From Mumia xiangluensis (GTDB taxonomy: Bacteria > Actinomycetota > Actinomycetes > Propionibacteriales > Nocardioidaceae), in NCBI RefSeq assembly GCF_010994095.1, contig NZ_WJYO01000003.1:186001-250000 (forward strand): a DNA stretch of 64,000 nucleotides. The letters run 5' to 3'. The notes under the pieces are model-generated. The model saw only the letters and a list, made by a program, of their open reading frames with translations, ran no database searches and was not told the origin of the DNA. How positions within the stretch are numbered: the first letter of the stretch is position 1; each line of letters opens with the position of its first letter. This document shows positions 53,415 through 63,298 of this stretch, one piece after another. The position numbers and the translations under genes are program-made.

Positions 53415-53965
53415 CGCGCGTCTTCCGGCGGAGCGGAATGCGCGGCAACGTACTGCGGGGACGGTGCGCCGGGCCCGTCGCACGTGCTGCCGGTCCACCA
53501 GTCACCGAGGAGCACGACGGCCTCGTCGCCGAGCGGGTTCACGCCTGGCCCGGTGGCGAGCGCATGCCCGACCAGCACGTGCAGGCACTTCACCCGCGTC
53601 GGCATCCCGCCCGCCGACACGCCGTCGATCTCCGGGACCTCCGCGATCGCCCGACGCGTCGCCAGGTAGTCCTCGTGCGCACGCGCGTACGCCGCTGCGA
53701 GCTCGGGGTCCTCGGTCAGGCGCTCGCTCATCTCCCGCATGAGGCCCGAGCCCTCCAGCGTGCCGATCATGCCGTTGAGACGGGTGCACGTGACGTAGTA
53801 CAACGTCGGGAACGGCGTGCCGTCGGGGAGCCGCGGCTCCGTCTTGACGACGTTCGGGTGGCCGGACGGACACCGGCTGGCGATCGAGACCACGCCACGG
53901 GCCGGCCGACCGAGCTGCTCCTGGATGGCGTCGAGATCGGCTTGGCTCGGGGGTACGTCGGTCAC
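53411..53965 (-). CDS. DUF501 protein
   Basis: The 184-residue protein shows the DUF501 pattern: an N-terminal helix ending QLGRPARGV, the cysteine-containing ASRCPSGHPNVVKTEP, FPTLYYVTCTRL, and the conserved GGMPTRVKCLHVLVGHALATGPGVNPLGDEAV block. The invariant Cys and His residues look like a metal or active site, but function is unknown. It lies between ftsB-like and ppx genes with GTGA-type overlaps at both ends, the standard actinobacterial arrangement. Confidence 0.93.
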   Translation of the reverse strand: MTDVPPSQADLDAIQEQLGRPARGVVSIASRCPSGHPNVVKTEPRLPDGTPFPTLYYVTCTRLNGMIGTLEGSGLMREMSERLTEDPELAAAYARAHEDYLATRRAIAEVPEIDGVSAGGMPTRVKCLHVLVGHALATGPGVNPLGDEAVVLLGDWWTGSTCDGPGAPSPQYVAAHSAPPEDAR

Positions 53966-54525
53966 TGGTCCTCGTCCTGCTTCTGGGGTTTCACGACCTC
54001 GTCCGTGGTGGCCGGGCTCGTCTTCTGCGGCACACCGCCGGCGACCTCGACCGACGTCCACAACGTGGAGTACCACTCGGGCGCGGCCGCCTCCTGCGTC
54101 GCGGCGGGAAGTTCGGGCCCCTTGCCGACAGGGTTGCCGTCCGCATCGATGACGGTGAACCCGATCTCACCCAGCTTGACCCAGCCGAAGCGCGACCGCG
54201 CGAGCGCCTCGACGTACTCGGGGTCGTCGAACCGCGCCTTCTGCCCCTCGAGCTCCTTGATGGCGGCGCTCGACTCGGCGATCTGCGCCTGCGCCGTCGC
54301 GAGAGCGTCCCGTTGCTGGAGGAACGCCTTCAGGCTCGAGGCGTACGAGATCGCGAGCACCAGGAGCACGAGGAGCAGCACCGCCATGCGGCGCGTGACC
54401 CGCGGGGCGCCGTACGTCGTGACGACCTCGTCGGAGGCCGCCGGCGTCGCGGCACGGCCACGCCTCGATGAGCCCGGCCTCGCGGCAGGGCGTCTCGTGA
54501 CGGGACGTCGCGACGTCGGCGGCAC
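53962..54525 (-). CDS. FtsB/DivIC-family septum formation initiator
   Basis: The 187-residue protein has a basic, Pro/Arg-rich cytoplasmic head, one membrane helix (about residues 47-64), a coiled coil (FLQQRDALATAQAQIAES) and the conserved ARSRFGWVKLGEIGFTVI segment of FtsB/DivIC proteins. These bridge FtsQ and FtsL in the divisome. The C-terminal 50 residues are an extracellular Pro/Glu/Lys-rich tail. GTG at 54525 is five bases past the enolase stop, so it is co-transcribed with eno, as in other actinobacteria. Confidence 0.9.
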   Translation of the reverse strand: MPPTSRRPVTRRPAARPGSSRRGRAATPAASDEVVTTYGAPRVTRRMAVLLLVLLVLAISYASSLKAFLQQRDALATAQAQIAESSAAIKELEGQKARFDDPEYVEALARSRFGWVKLGEIGFTVIDADGNPVGKGPELPAATQEAAAPEWYSTLWTSVEVAGGVPQKTSPATTDEVVKPQKQDEDQ

Positions 54526-54529
54526 CGCG

Positions 54530-55816
<1,287 letters not shown>

Positions 55817-55912
55817 CTAGCGAAGGATGGTCTGTGTCGTCCTCATCCTATGGTGACCACGCTGCCGGACCGTTCGGGCGCGTCCCGTGGCGCGCCGGGC
55901 GTCCAGCGCGGG

Positions 55913-56839
55913 CTACGGGACGAGGGCGTTGACCGTCCGGCGGAGCGCGGCCTCGGGATCCTCGCCGCTCGCGCGAGCCTCGATGACCAGCGCGAGGAGT
56001 CGATCCCCCAGTGAGTCTCCGCCTGTCCCGGTGAGGGCACCGTCGCGCTGGAGGCGGCCCACCACCTTGTCGGCGTACGCGAGGGCGGGCAACGTCGGTG
56101 GCACGCCGTCCAGGACGGAGCTGCGCTGCTTCTCGGTCGCCTTGAGCCGCTGCCAGGCCGCGTCGACCTCGTCGGGGGTCGTGGCGTCGCCGTCGGCGAA
56201 GACGTGCGGGTTGCGGCGTACGAGCTTCTCGACGATCCCGGCGGCCACATCGTCGATGTCCCAGCCGTCGGCGTCCACCTCCGGCTCGGCCGGCCGAGCC
56301 GCCACGGCGGCGTGGAAGACGACCTGCATCAGGAGGTCGCCGAGCTCCTCACGGAGCTCGTCGGTGTCGCCGCGGTCGAGGGCGTCGAGCACCTCGTACG
56401 ACTCCTCGAGGAGGTACTGCTGGAGCGACGCGTGGGTCTGCTCCCGCGTCCACGGGCACTCGACGCGCAGCTGGTCCATGACGGCCACGAGGTCGAGCAG
56501 GCGCGCGCCAGGAAGGTCGTACGAGCCGAACACGACCTCGACACCGGCCGACGGGTCCGCGCCGGAGTCCGCACCGGTCGCCGTGACGAGCGAGTCCGCG
56601 ACCCGGCGCGCCCAGGCGAGGTCACCGGTCGGCGCGATCCACAGGGTCTCCGTGCCGTCGGTCGGCCGCAGCGGCGGCGACGGCTCGACGGCGACGGTGA
56701 AGCCCGAGTGGCGCAGCGCATCGACCGTCGGGTCGTCGGCATCGGGGGCGAGGATCCGGTCGGCCTCACGAACGGCGTCCCACGCCGCCAGGGTCATCAG
56801 GCCCGGAGCAACACGGGGGCTGGTGACGAGGATCCTCAC
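55913..56839 (-). CDS. mazG: Nucleoside triphosphate pyrophosphohydrolase MazG
   Basis: MazG hydrolyses (d)NTPs to monophosphates, cleaning the nucleotide pool, and affects stress survival in mycobacteria. The 308-residue protein has a variable N-terminal half, then the MazG helix bundle: CPWTREQTHASL, the EE-x2-E motif in LLEESYEVLDAL and EELGDLLMQVVFHA. A second, weaker C-terminal segment (GDRLLALVIEA) follows. GTG 56839 overlaps the upstream lipoprotein stop (GTGA). Confidence 0.93.
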   Translation of the reverse strand: MRILVTSPRVAPGLMTLAAWDAVREADRILAPDADDPTVDALRHSGFTVAVEPSPPLRPTDGTETLWIAPTGDLAWARRVADSLVTATGADSGADPSAGVEVVFGSYDLPGARLLDLVAVMDQLRVECPWTREQTHASLQQYLLEESYEVLDALDRGDTDELREELGDLLMQVVFHAAVAARPAEPEVDADGWDIDDVAAGIVEKLVRRNPHVFADGDATTPDEVDAAWQRLKATEKQRSSVLDGVPPTLPALAYADKVVGRLQRDGALTGTGGDSLGDRLLALVIEARASGEDPEAALRRTVNALVP

Positions 56840-57507
56840 TCGCTCGACTCTACGCCGTGGCACTGCTGGTTCGCGGGGAGCGTCGAGGGGTCGACCTCGG
56901 CCAGCTGCTCGCTCGACGCGGACAGGCTGAGGCCCGCATCGGGCTGCCCGACGCCGTCGACGCCGAACCGCGGGTCGACGCTGGCGTCGAGGGTGCTCAG
57001 CTCCTCGACGACGGCGGCCGAGCCGAGCTCCGTGAGCTCCTGGGTGTTCTCGGGGGTCACCGGCTCACCGGCCTCGGCACCGCCGATCGCCGCCCGCAGC
57101 GCCAGGCTCTGGTAGTCGCGCTCGAGCAGCTCCTTGGCCGTCTCGAGATCGTCGCCGCTGAACATCTCCTTCAGCTGCTCCTGCTGGGCCAGCGGCAGCT
57201 GCCACTGGGCCTCCGGCACCTCGATGCCCTCCCGGGCGGCGACGGCGAGCGCCCCCTCGAGCTGGAGCGCCTGCGTCACGATCACCTGGCGCACCGCCCC
57301 CTGCCCCGGCACAGCCGAACCCTGCGACGCCGCCGCGGTCGCGAGGAACGTACAGCCGGCGTCGGCGAGCTCGTCGAGCTTGGTCATCGAGAGCCGCGAG
57401 TCCCCGACGACGACGGCGTCACCCGGCTGCACGGTGCCGCACCCGGCCAGCACGAGCGATGCGGCGGCGGCTGCGAGGAGCGGGCGGATCGGCAGGCGGC
57501 GGGGCAT
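56836..57507 (-). CDS. SurA-N-like lipoprotein
   Basis: The 223-residue lipoprotein has the lipobox LVLAGC (acylated Cys at residue 23) and GDAVVVGDSRLSMTKLDEL, the start of a SurA N-terminal-like chaperone domain. No PPIase (parvulin) domain follows, so it is not an isomerase. Position between mfd and mazG matches the lipoprotein gene of the mycobacterial block. A chaperone or trapping role at the membrane is inferred. The start at 57507 is chosen for the intact signal peptide. Confidence 0.82.
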   Translation of the reverse strand: MPRRLPIRPLLAAAAASLVLAGCGTVQPGDAVVVGDSRLSMTKLDELADAGCTFLATAAASQGSAVPGQGAVRQVIVTQALQLEGALAVAAREGIEVPEAQWQLPLAQQEQLKEMFSGDDLETAKELLERDYQSLALRAAIGGAEAGEPVTPENTQELTELGSAAVVEELSTLDASVDPRFGVDGVGQPDAGLSLSASSEQLAEVDPSTLPANQQCHGVESSE

Positions 57508-57591
57508 GAGGGTCCTCTCGTACGACGAGCTGCACGTGACGCGTGACACACGCGGCACGCACAGCCTAACCACACACGTGCGGAAGCACGT

Positions 57592-57608
57592 CGGCGGTCA
57601 CACCGCCG
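57592..57608 (-). terminator. Hairpin after the exported-protein gene
   Basis: Arms CGGCGGT and ACCGCCG with a three-base loop lie 12 bases past the minus-strand gene ending at 57620. No U-run follows. Confidence 0.4.
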
Positions 57609-57619
57609 GAGGCGATCGA

Positions 57620-58468
57620 TCAGCGCCGGACAACGACGACCGTGCGCTTGAGCGTCGTCGAGCCGCTGCGCACCGTCACGGTGACCTTGTACCGGCCCTT
57701 CCGGGTGGTCCGCACCTTGAAGACCTTCGTCTCTCTCGTGCCGTCGACCACCGACCCGTACGAACGCGCCTGGGGACCCTTGACCTTCACGCGCTTGCTG
57801 CCTGCGACCCGCACCCGCACGCGGCTCGCCGTCCCCGTCCCGGAGTTGCGGACGGTCACCTTGACCTTCACCCACGTGCCGCCGCGCACGACGCGCTTCT
57901 TCGGCGCCGCCTTCGCCGACAGCCGCGGGGTCGCGCGCACCGAGGCAAGGCTGACGGGCGAGAAGCGCTGGAGGTCAGCGCTGTTCGCTCCTCGGTGGGC
58001 GGCGATCGCGCACGTCCACTCCCGCGAGGCGATCCGGGTGTCGTGCAACGACGCCGTCACCGAGCGCGCTGCCCGGGTGGCCTGCCCCAGCACCGGAGCA
58101 CCGGAGAAGGGGATGTAGACCTCGAATCCACGCTCGCCCGCATAGGCGTGCGCTCCGTCGTCGCCGTCGACGTCGCACTCCTTGCCGTTCCACCTGCCGA
58201 AGCCGACGGCGATCGTCTTCGGGACGGTGCCGGCGCTCCAGCGCGCGGAGACGGCCAGCGTGCTGTGCTGGAGGTCCTGGCGGACCGTGATGCTGGTGAC
58301 GGTGGCGGTCCCGGCGGGCACGGTCCCCGTGTACGTCGTCAGTGCGCCCGTCTTGGCGAGCACCGTGCCCGCCGGTGTCGCGGCGGCCGTCGGCGCACCT
58401 GCCACCGCCCCCGTGGTGAGCGCGGCGGCGCCGGCGAGCACGACCGCGCGCATGAACCCGAGTCTCAT
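57620..58468 (-). CDS. Exported protein with C-terminal Ig-like (CARDB-type) domain
   Basis: The 282-residue protein has a signal peptide (residues 1 to about 30, cleavage near AAA-TP), a central domain with two cysteines (KECDVDGDDG and REWTCAIAAH), and a very basic C-terminal beta-sandwich (VKVKVTVRNSGTGTASRVRV) like CARDB/NEW3 cell-surface modules. The family is not recognised. A 41-base segment of its 3' end is repeated at 58533-58573, upstream of its own start, hinting that a second paralogous copy once stood there. It interrupts the otherwise conserved mfd-mazG order together with two plus-strand genes. Confidence 0.78.
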   Translation of the reverse strand: MRLGFMRAVVLAGAAALTTGAVAGAPTAAATPAGTVLAKTGALTTYTGTVPAGTATVTSITVRQDLQHSTLAVSARWSAGTVPKTIAVGFGRWNGKECDVDGDDGAHAYAGERGFEVYIPFSGAPVLGQATRAARSVTASLHDTRIASREWTCAIAAHRGANSADLQRFSPVSLASVRATPRLSAKAAPKKRVVRGGTWVKVKVTVRNSGTGTASRVRVRVAGSKRVKVKGPQARSYGSVVDGTRETKVFKVRTTRKGRYKVTVTVRSGSTTLKRTVVVVRR

Positions 58469-58525
58469 GACAACCTCCGAGCGACGAAACCTGCGGGCAG
58501 GTTAGCGGATCCGGGCTGCCGCGGT

Positions 58526-58573
58526 ACGACGGCGACCGTGCGCTTGAGCGTCGTCGAGCCGCTGCGCACCGTC
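58526..58573 (-). pseudogene. Relic of the 3' end of a paralogue of the exported-protein gene
   Basis: Bases 58533-58573 are identical to 57637-57677 (41 bases), and the similarity continues with mismatches to 58526. In the same frame they encode TVRSGSTTLKRTV, the near-terminal segment of the exported protein. No start or upstream coding part exists; the sequence before it runs into the arsC-like gene. It is best read as the remnant of a tandem duplicate. Confidence 0.7.
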
Positions 58574-58626
58574 TGGCCATCAGACCGCCCGGCTCACGGG
58601 CAGCGCGAGCGGCCTACCCTCGGGCC

Positions 58627-58980
58627 ATGGAGATCTGGGTCAACCCCGCCTGCAGCAAGTGCCGGACCGCCGTGTCGGCTCTCGACGAGGCAGGCGTCGA
58701 CTACACCGTACGGCGCTACCTCGAGGATCCGCCGACGGTCGAGGAGCTGGCGACGGTCGTCGACCGGCTCGGCCTCGAGCCGTGGGACCTCGCGCGGCCG
58801 AAGGAGGCACGCGAGGCCGGCCTCACCGCGATCGCGAAGGACGCCGAGCACCGTACGGCGTGGCTCGCCGGCCTGGCCGCGAACCCTCGCGCGATCCAGC
58901 GTCCGATCATCACCGCCGACGACGGCACCACGGTCATCGCGCGCGACGACGAGACCCTCGGCAGCATCCTCGCGCACTGA
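58627..58980 (+). CDS. ArsC/Spx-family thioredoxin-fold protein
   Basis: The 117-residue protein is of the ArsC/glutaredoxin-like type: NPACSKCRTA places C9 and C12 at the N-terminus of the first helix, followed by RRYLEDPPTVEEL and the C-terminal PRAIQRPIIT that includes the usual cis-proline. True arsenate reductases of this fold use the first Cys with a basic pocket. Many actinobacterial relatives are simply ArsC-like oxidoreductases, and no other arsenic gene is nearby. Arsenate reduction is therefore unproven. Confidence 0.85.
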   Translation: MEIWVNPACSKCRTAVSALDEAGVDYTVRRYLEDPPTVEELATVVDRLGLEPWDLARPKEAREAGLTAIAKDAEHRTAWLAGLAANPRAIQRPIITADDGTTVIARDDETLGSILAH

Positions 58981-59031
58981 CCACTCGCCGGCGCGGAGAT
59001 GAGTTTCTGCGCGCCGCGCGGTCGTACGAGC

Positions 59032-59424
59032 ATGGACGACTCCGAGATCCGTGACCTCGTCACCGGCTGGGCCGAGGCGGTCCACGCCGGTGACCTCCCG
59101 CGAGTCCTGGCCGATCACCGCGACGACATCGTGATGTTCGACGTGCCTCCGCCACACGTCGGCGTGCGGGGGATCGACGCCTACGCGCAGACGTGGCCGC
59201 CGTTCTTCCAGTGGCAGCGCGGAGGCGCGTCGTTCGAGATCGTCGAGCTGGACGTGACCGCCGGTGAGGACGTGGCGTTCGTGTGGGCGCTGCTCAACTG
59301 CGGCACGCCGGAGGCGTTGGCTGCGACGCCGGGCCGCTACCTCCGGCTCACGCTCGGACTGACGCGCGAGGACGGTCGCTGGGTCGTCGCGCACGAGCAC
59401 CACTCGTTCGCGGACGTGAGCTGA
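59032..59424 (+). CDS. SnoaL/NTF2-like protein
   Basis: The 130-residue protein has the cone-shaped NTF2-like pattern: an N-terminal helix (DSEIRDLVTGWAEAVHAGD), MFDVPPPHVGVRGIDAY, central strands, and LRLTLGLTREDGRWVVAHEHHSF at the end. Such proteins bind or isomerise small molecules, or are stress proteins. ATG 59032 gives the usual family start; an ATG at 58999 would add 11 residues. It is convergent with mfd, eight bases apart. Confidence 0.8.
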   Translation: MDDSEIRDLVTGWAEAVHAGDLPRVLADHRDDIVMFDVPPPHVGVRGIDAYAQTWPPFFQWQRGGASFEIVELDVTAGEDVAFVWALLNCGTPEALAATPGRYLRLTLGLTREDGRWVVAHEHHSFADVS

Positions 59425-59431
59425 CCACCCG

Positions 59432-62400
59432 CTAGGCGGACGAGGCGATCACGGTGTCGATCAGCGTGCGGCACCAGTCCATGAGCTCGGTGTCGCGCAA
59501 CGGCTGACCGCCGACCTTCGCGGTCTTGGGCCGCGGGACGAGAAGGAGGTTTGCGGTCGCCTTCACCACGGAGCCCGGATAGACCCGCTTGAGCCGCAGC
59601 TGGCGCGACTCCGGCAGGTCGACACCCAGGATGCGGATGTTGTTGCCGGCGACGGTGAGCTCGGAGATGCCGACGTCGCGCGCCCGCACCCGTAGCCGCG
59701 CCACGCCGAGCAGCGCCTCGACCGGCGCCGTCGGCTCGCCGTACCGGTCGACGAGCTCCTCGCGGACCTCCGCGACCTCGGCATCGGAGCGCACGTCGGC
59801 GAGCCGCTTGTACATCTCCAGCCGCAGGCGCTCGCTCTCCACGTAGTCGTGCGGCAGGTGCGCGTCGACCGGGAGCTCGAGCTTGACCTCGAGAACCTCC
59901 TCGCCGCGGTCGCCGCGGAACTCCGTGACGGCCTCGCCGACCAGGCGCACGTACAGGTCGAACCCGACGTCGGCGATGTGGCCCGACTGCTCGCCGCCGA
60001 GCAGGTTGCCCGCTCCGCGGATCTCGAGGTCCTTCATGGCGATCGCCATGCCGCCACCGAGCTCGGAGTGCTGCGCGATCGTCGAGAGCCGCTCGTGCGC
60101 GGTCTCGGTGAGCGGCTTCTCCGGCGGGTAGAGGAAGTAGGCGTACGCCCGCTCCCGCGAGCGCCCGACGCGCCCGCGGAGCTGGTGCAGCTGCGAGAGA
60201 CCGAGCATGTCGGCCCGCTCCACGATCATCGTGTTGGCGTTGGAGACGTCGAGACCCGACTCGACGATCGTCGAGCAGACGAGCACGTCGTACTTCTTCT
60301 CCCAGAAGTCCACCATGATCTGCTCGAGCTGGTGCTCCCCCATCTGCCCGTGCGCCATCGCGATCCGCGCCTCCGGCACCAGGTCCTTCAGACGCTTGAC
60401 GGCCTTGTCCATCGAGTTGACGCGGTTGTGGATGTAGAACGCCTGCCCGTCGCGCAGCAGCTCGCGGCGGATCGCGGCGACGACCTGCCGGTCCTCGTAC
60501 GGGCCGACGAAGCTCAGCACGGGGTGCCGCTCCTCGGGCGGTGTCTGGATCGTCGACATCTCACGGATGCCCGTCACCGCCATCTCGAGCGTCCGCGGGA
60601 TCGGCGTCGCCGACATCGACAGCACGTCGACTGCCGCGCGCAGCGTCTTCAGCGCCTCCTTGTGCTCGACACCGAAGCGCTGCTCCTCGTCGACGATCAC
60701 GAGCCCGAGCTTCGGGATCTTGACGCCCTTCTGCAGAAGCCGGTGGGTACCGATGACGAGGTCGATCGAGCCGTCCGCCAGACCGTCGAGGACCTCCTTG
60801 GACTCCTTCTCGGTCTGGAACCGTGACAGTGCCCTCAGGACCACCGGGAACTGCGCGTAGCGCTCGGAGAACGTCGCGAAGTGCTGCTGCACGAGCAGCG
60901 TCGTCGGCACGAGGACGATGACCTGCATGCCGTCCTGGATCGCCTTGAACGCCGCACGGACGGCGATCTCGGTCTTGCCGTAGCCGACGTCGCCGCACAC
61001 CAGACGGTCCATCGGGACCGGGCGTTCCATGTCGCGCTTGACCTCGTCGATCGTCGCGAGCTGGTCCGGGGTCTCGTGGTACGGGAAGGCGTCCTCGAGC
61101 TCGCGCTGCCACGGCGTGTCAGGGCCGAAGGTGTGCCCCTGGGTCGCCTGCCGCGCGGCGTACAGCTTGATCAGCTCCCCCGCGATCTCCTTCACGGCCT
61201 TGCGGGCACGGGACTTGCGCTTGCTCCAGTCGGCGCCGCCCAGCCGGTCGAGGCTCGGCTGCTCGCCACCGACGTACCGGGTGATCTGGTCGAGCTGGTC
61301 CGTCGGGACGAACAGACGGTCCGCGGGCTGACCACGCTTGGAGGCGGCGTACTCGATGACGAGGTACTCGCGGACCGCCCCCTGGATGGTCCGCTGCATC
61401 ATCTCGACGTACTTGCCGACGCCGTGCTGATCGTGGACCACGTGGTCGCCGGGAGCGAGCTCGAGCGGGTCGATCTGCTTGCGGCGGCGCGACGGCATCT
61501 TGCGCTCGCCGCGCGCGGTCGCCGCCGTCTGCCCGACCAGGTCCTCCTGGGTGAGGACGACGAGGTTGATCCCCTCGGCGACGAAGCCGTGGTCGATCTC
61601 GCCGCACATCACGTGGACGACGTGCGGCGTCAGGTCATCGACCGTCACGGCTGGCTGGTGGTGCTCGGCGTGGAAGCGCCCGGCGATGTCGTGCTCCGCG
61701 AGCACCTCGACGCTGCGCGCCGCCTGGCCCTCGCCGGGGGTGACCAGGACGACACGCGTCCCGGTGGCCATCCACCCCTTGAGGTCGACGAGGGCGCGCT
61801 CGACCTCGCCGCGGTACGACGGGGTGGGCGCGAACGGCAGGTTCACGCCGTCGGTGTCGTAGCGGTCGAAGTCGGTTTCGACTCGCTTCGCTCGCTCAAC
61901 CGGCGAAACCTCCGTCTCACCCCCGCTGGTCGAGTAGCCCGAGCCGCCAGCACTCCCCCCGCTGGTCGAGTAGCCCGAGCCGCCAGCACTCCCCCCGCTG
62001 GTCGAGTAGCCCGAGCCGCCAGCACTCCCCCCGCTGGTCGAGTAGCCCGAGCCGCCAGGCGAGGGCGTATCGAGACCCTCGTCCACCAGGAACGGCGACG
62101 TCGACCACCACGCACGCCCCGACGCGAGCGCGTGCTGGCGAACGTCGGCGAGCGACCAGTACGCGGCGGCCCCGAGGTCGATCGGTGCTTTGCCGCCGCC
62201 CGCGGCCGCCGCCCACGACGCCGCGAGGAACTCCTCGCTGGTCGCCACGAGGTCGTGCGCCCGGGTCCGGACGCGTTCGGGGTCGCAGACGAGGATCGTC
62301 GCGTCGGCCGGCAGCAGGTCGACGAGGAGCTCCATGCCGTCGACCAGCGCAGGCGCGAGGGACTCCATGCCCTCGACGGACTGTCCCTCGGCGAGCTTCT

Positions 62401-63178
62401 CGAGCATCTCGCCGAGCTCGGGGTGGGCCTCGGCGAGCTCGCGTGCCTTCGCGCGGACGTCGTCGGTCAGCAGCAGCTCGCGGCACGGGGGCGCCCACAC
62501 GTGCTCCACCGGGTCGGTCGAGCGCTGGTCTGCGACGGAGAAGTGCCGGATCTCGTCGACCTCGTCGCCGAAGAACTCGACGCGGAGCGGGTGGTCCTCG
62601 GTCGGCGGGAACACGTCGATGATGCCGCCGCGGACCGCGAACTCGCCGCGCTTGGTGACGAGGTCGACCCGGGTGTACGCGGCGTCCGCCAGACCGCGGA
62701 CGACGTCCTCGAGCACGGCGTCCTCGCCGCGGCGCAGCGCCACCGGCTCGAGGTCCGCGAGGCCCTTCACCTGCGGTTGCAGCACGGACCGGATCGGCGC
62801 GACGACGACCTGGAGCGGCTTGGCGTCCGGCGTCGAGCCGGGGTGGACGATCCGGCGGAGGACCGCGAGGCGGCGTCCGACCGTGTCGGAGCGCGGCGAG
62901 AGGCGCTCGTGCGGCAGCGTCTCCCAGGCCGGGAAGTCGACCACGTTGTCGGGCCCGATCAAGGACCCGATCTCCTCGGTCAACGTCTCGGCCTCGCGTG
63001 CGGTCGCGGTCACGACGAGGACGCAGGAGCTCGCCGGCACGAGCGTGGCGGCGAGAAAAGGGCGGACGGACGGTGGGGCGGAAACGTCGAGGGCGGTCAC
63101 TCCGGACCGGCGGTCGGAGACCACGCGGGCAAGGGTGGAGTCGGCTGCGACGGCCTCGGCCAAGGCGTGCAAAGACAT
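59432..63178 (-). CDS. mfd: Transcription-repair coupling factor Mfd, with repeat-derived insertion
   Basis: Mfd removes RNA polymerase stalled at DNA lesions and recruits UvrA. The 1248-residue protein has the UvrB-like N-terminal module, the polymerase-interacting CarD-like domain (LELAPGDHVVHDQHGVG), and the translocase with Walker A (GDVGYGKTEIA), DEEQRFG, the SATPIPRTLE motif and the RGRVGRS block. A C-terminal TRCF domain follows. Residues about 367-435 are absent from normal Mfd. They come from dispersed repeats A and B (61874-62079) and include four copies of GGSGYSTSGGSA-like 12-mers. The frame stays open, and without the insert the length is about 1180, normal for the family. ATG 63178 is preceded by GGGGG. 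Confidence 0.96.
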   Translation of the reverse strand: MSLHALAEAVAADSTLARVVSDRRSGVTALDVSAPPSVRPFLAATLVPASSCVLVVTATAREAETLTEEIGSLIGPDNVVDFPAWETLPHERLSPRSDTVGRRLAVLRRIVHPGSTPDAKPLQVVVAPIRSVLQPQVKGLADLEPVALRRGEDAVLEDVVRGLADAAYTRVDLVTKRGEFAVRGGIIDVFPPTEDHPLRVEFFGDEVDEIRHFSVADQRSTDPVEHVWAPPCRELLLTDDVRAKARELAEAHPELGEMLEKLAEGQSVEGMESLAPALVDGMELLVDLLPADATILVCDPERVRTRAHDLVATSEEFLAASWAAAAGGGKAPIDLGAAAYWSLADVRQHALASGRAWWSTSPFLVDEGLDTPSPGGSGYSTSGGSAGGSGYSTSGGSAGGSGYSTSGGSAGGSGYSTSGGETEVSPVERAKRVETDFDRYDTDGVNLPFAPTPSYRGEVERALVDLKGWMATGTRVVLVTPGEGQAARSVEVLAEHDIAGRFHAEHHQPAVTVDDLTPHVVHVMCGEIDHGFVAEGINLVVLTQEDLVGQTAATARGERKMPSRRRKQIDPLELAPGDHVVHDQHGVGKYVEMMQRTIQGAVREYLVIEYAASKRGQPADRLFVPTDQLDQITRYVGGEQPSLDRLGGADWSKRKSRARKAVKEIAGELIKLYAARQATQGHTFGPDTPWQRELEDAFPYHETPDQLATIDEVKRDMERPVPMDRLVCGDVGYGKTEIAVRAAFKAIQDGMQVIVLVPTTLLVQQHFATFSERYAQFPVVLRALSRFQTEKESKEVLDGLADGSIDLVIGTHRLLQKGVKIPKLGLVIVDEEQRFGVEHKEALKTLRAAVDVLSMSATPIPRTLEMAVTGIREMSTIQTPPEERHPVLSFVGPYEDRQVVAAIRRELLRDGQAFYIHNRVNSMDKAVKRLKDLVPEARIAMAHGQMGEHQLEQIMVDFWEKKYDVLVCSTIVESGLDVSNANTMIVERADMLGLSQLHQLRGRVGRSRERAYAYFLYPPEKPLTETAHERLSTIAQHSELGGGMAIAMKDLEIRGAGNLLGGEQSGHIADVGFDLYVRLVGEAVTEFRGDRGEEVLEVKLELPVDAHLPHDYVESERLRLEMYKRLADVRSDAEVAEVREELVDRYGEPTAPVEALLGVARLRVRARDVGISELTVAGNNIRILGVDLPESRQLRLKRVYPGSVVKATANLLLVPRPKTAKVGGQPLRDTELMDWCRTLIDTVIASSA
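61874..62079. repeat. Composite dispersed-repeat insertion inside mfd (one type B, three partial and one full type A)
   Basis: Type B occupies 61874-61901 (GA-rich strand is minus). Type A units start at 61925, 61961, 61997 and 62033, exactly 36 bases apart (GA-rich strand is plus). The first three are truncated after GCCGCCAG and joined by CACTCCCCCC; the last is complete and ends TATCGAGACC at 62079. Unit length is a multiple of three and no stop occurs in the mfd frame. Confidence 0.93.
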
Positions 63179-63250
63179 AGGCCCCCAGGATAGTCCGCCG
63201 GTCAGACGCGCTGCGCCGACGGACGTCCGCTTGGCACGCGGGGCCTGATC

Positions 63251-63284
63251 AGGGGTGCGACGGGACCCGTCCCGCCGCACCCCT
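63251..63284 (-). terminator. Terminator after the ScyD/ScyE-like gene
   Basis: Arms AGGGGTGCG and CGCACCCCT, extended by CGGGAC/GTCCCG around one mismatch, lie 15 bases past the stop of the minus-strand gene and before the mfd start. Confidence 0.75.
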
Positions 63285-63298
63285 GCCAGCTCCGGGAC

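Noticed and set aside
58627-58980. Arsenic resistance determinant
   Set aside because: Only one ArsC-like gene, with no arsR, arsB or acr3 nearby; the family contains many proteins not acting on arsenate.
61925-62079. 36-base periodic repeats considered as a CRISPR array
   Set aside because: The units are directly tandem with no variable spacers, lie inside mfd, and match dispersed repeats elsewhere in the window.
60881-63193. 770-codon open frame on the plus strand opposite mfd
   Set aside because: It is an antisense shadow of high-GC codon bias. Composition is Arg/Asp/Val/Leu-heavy with no domain, while mfd on the other strand is unmistakable.
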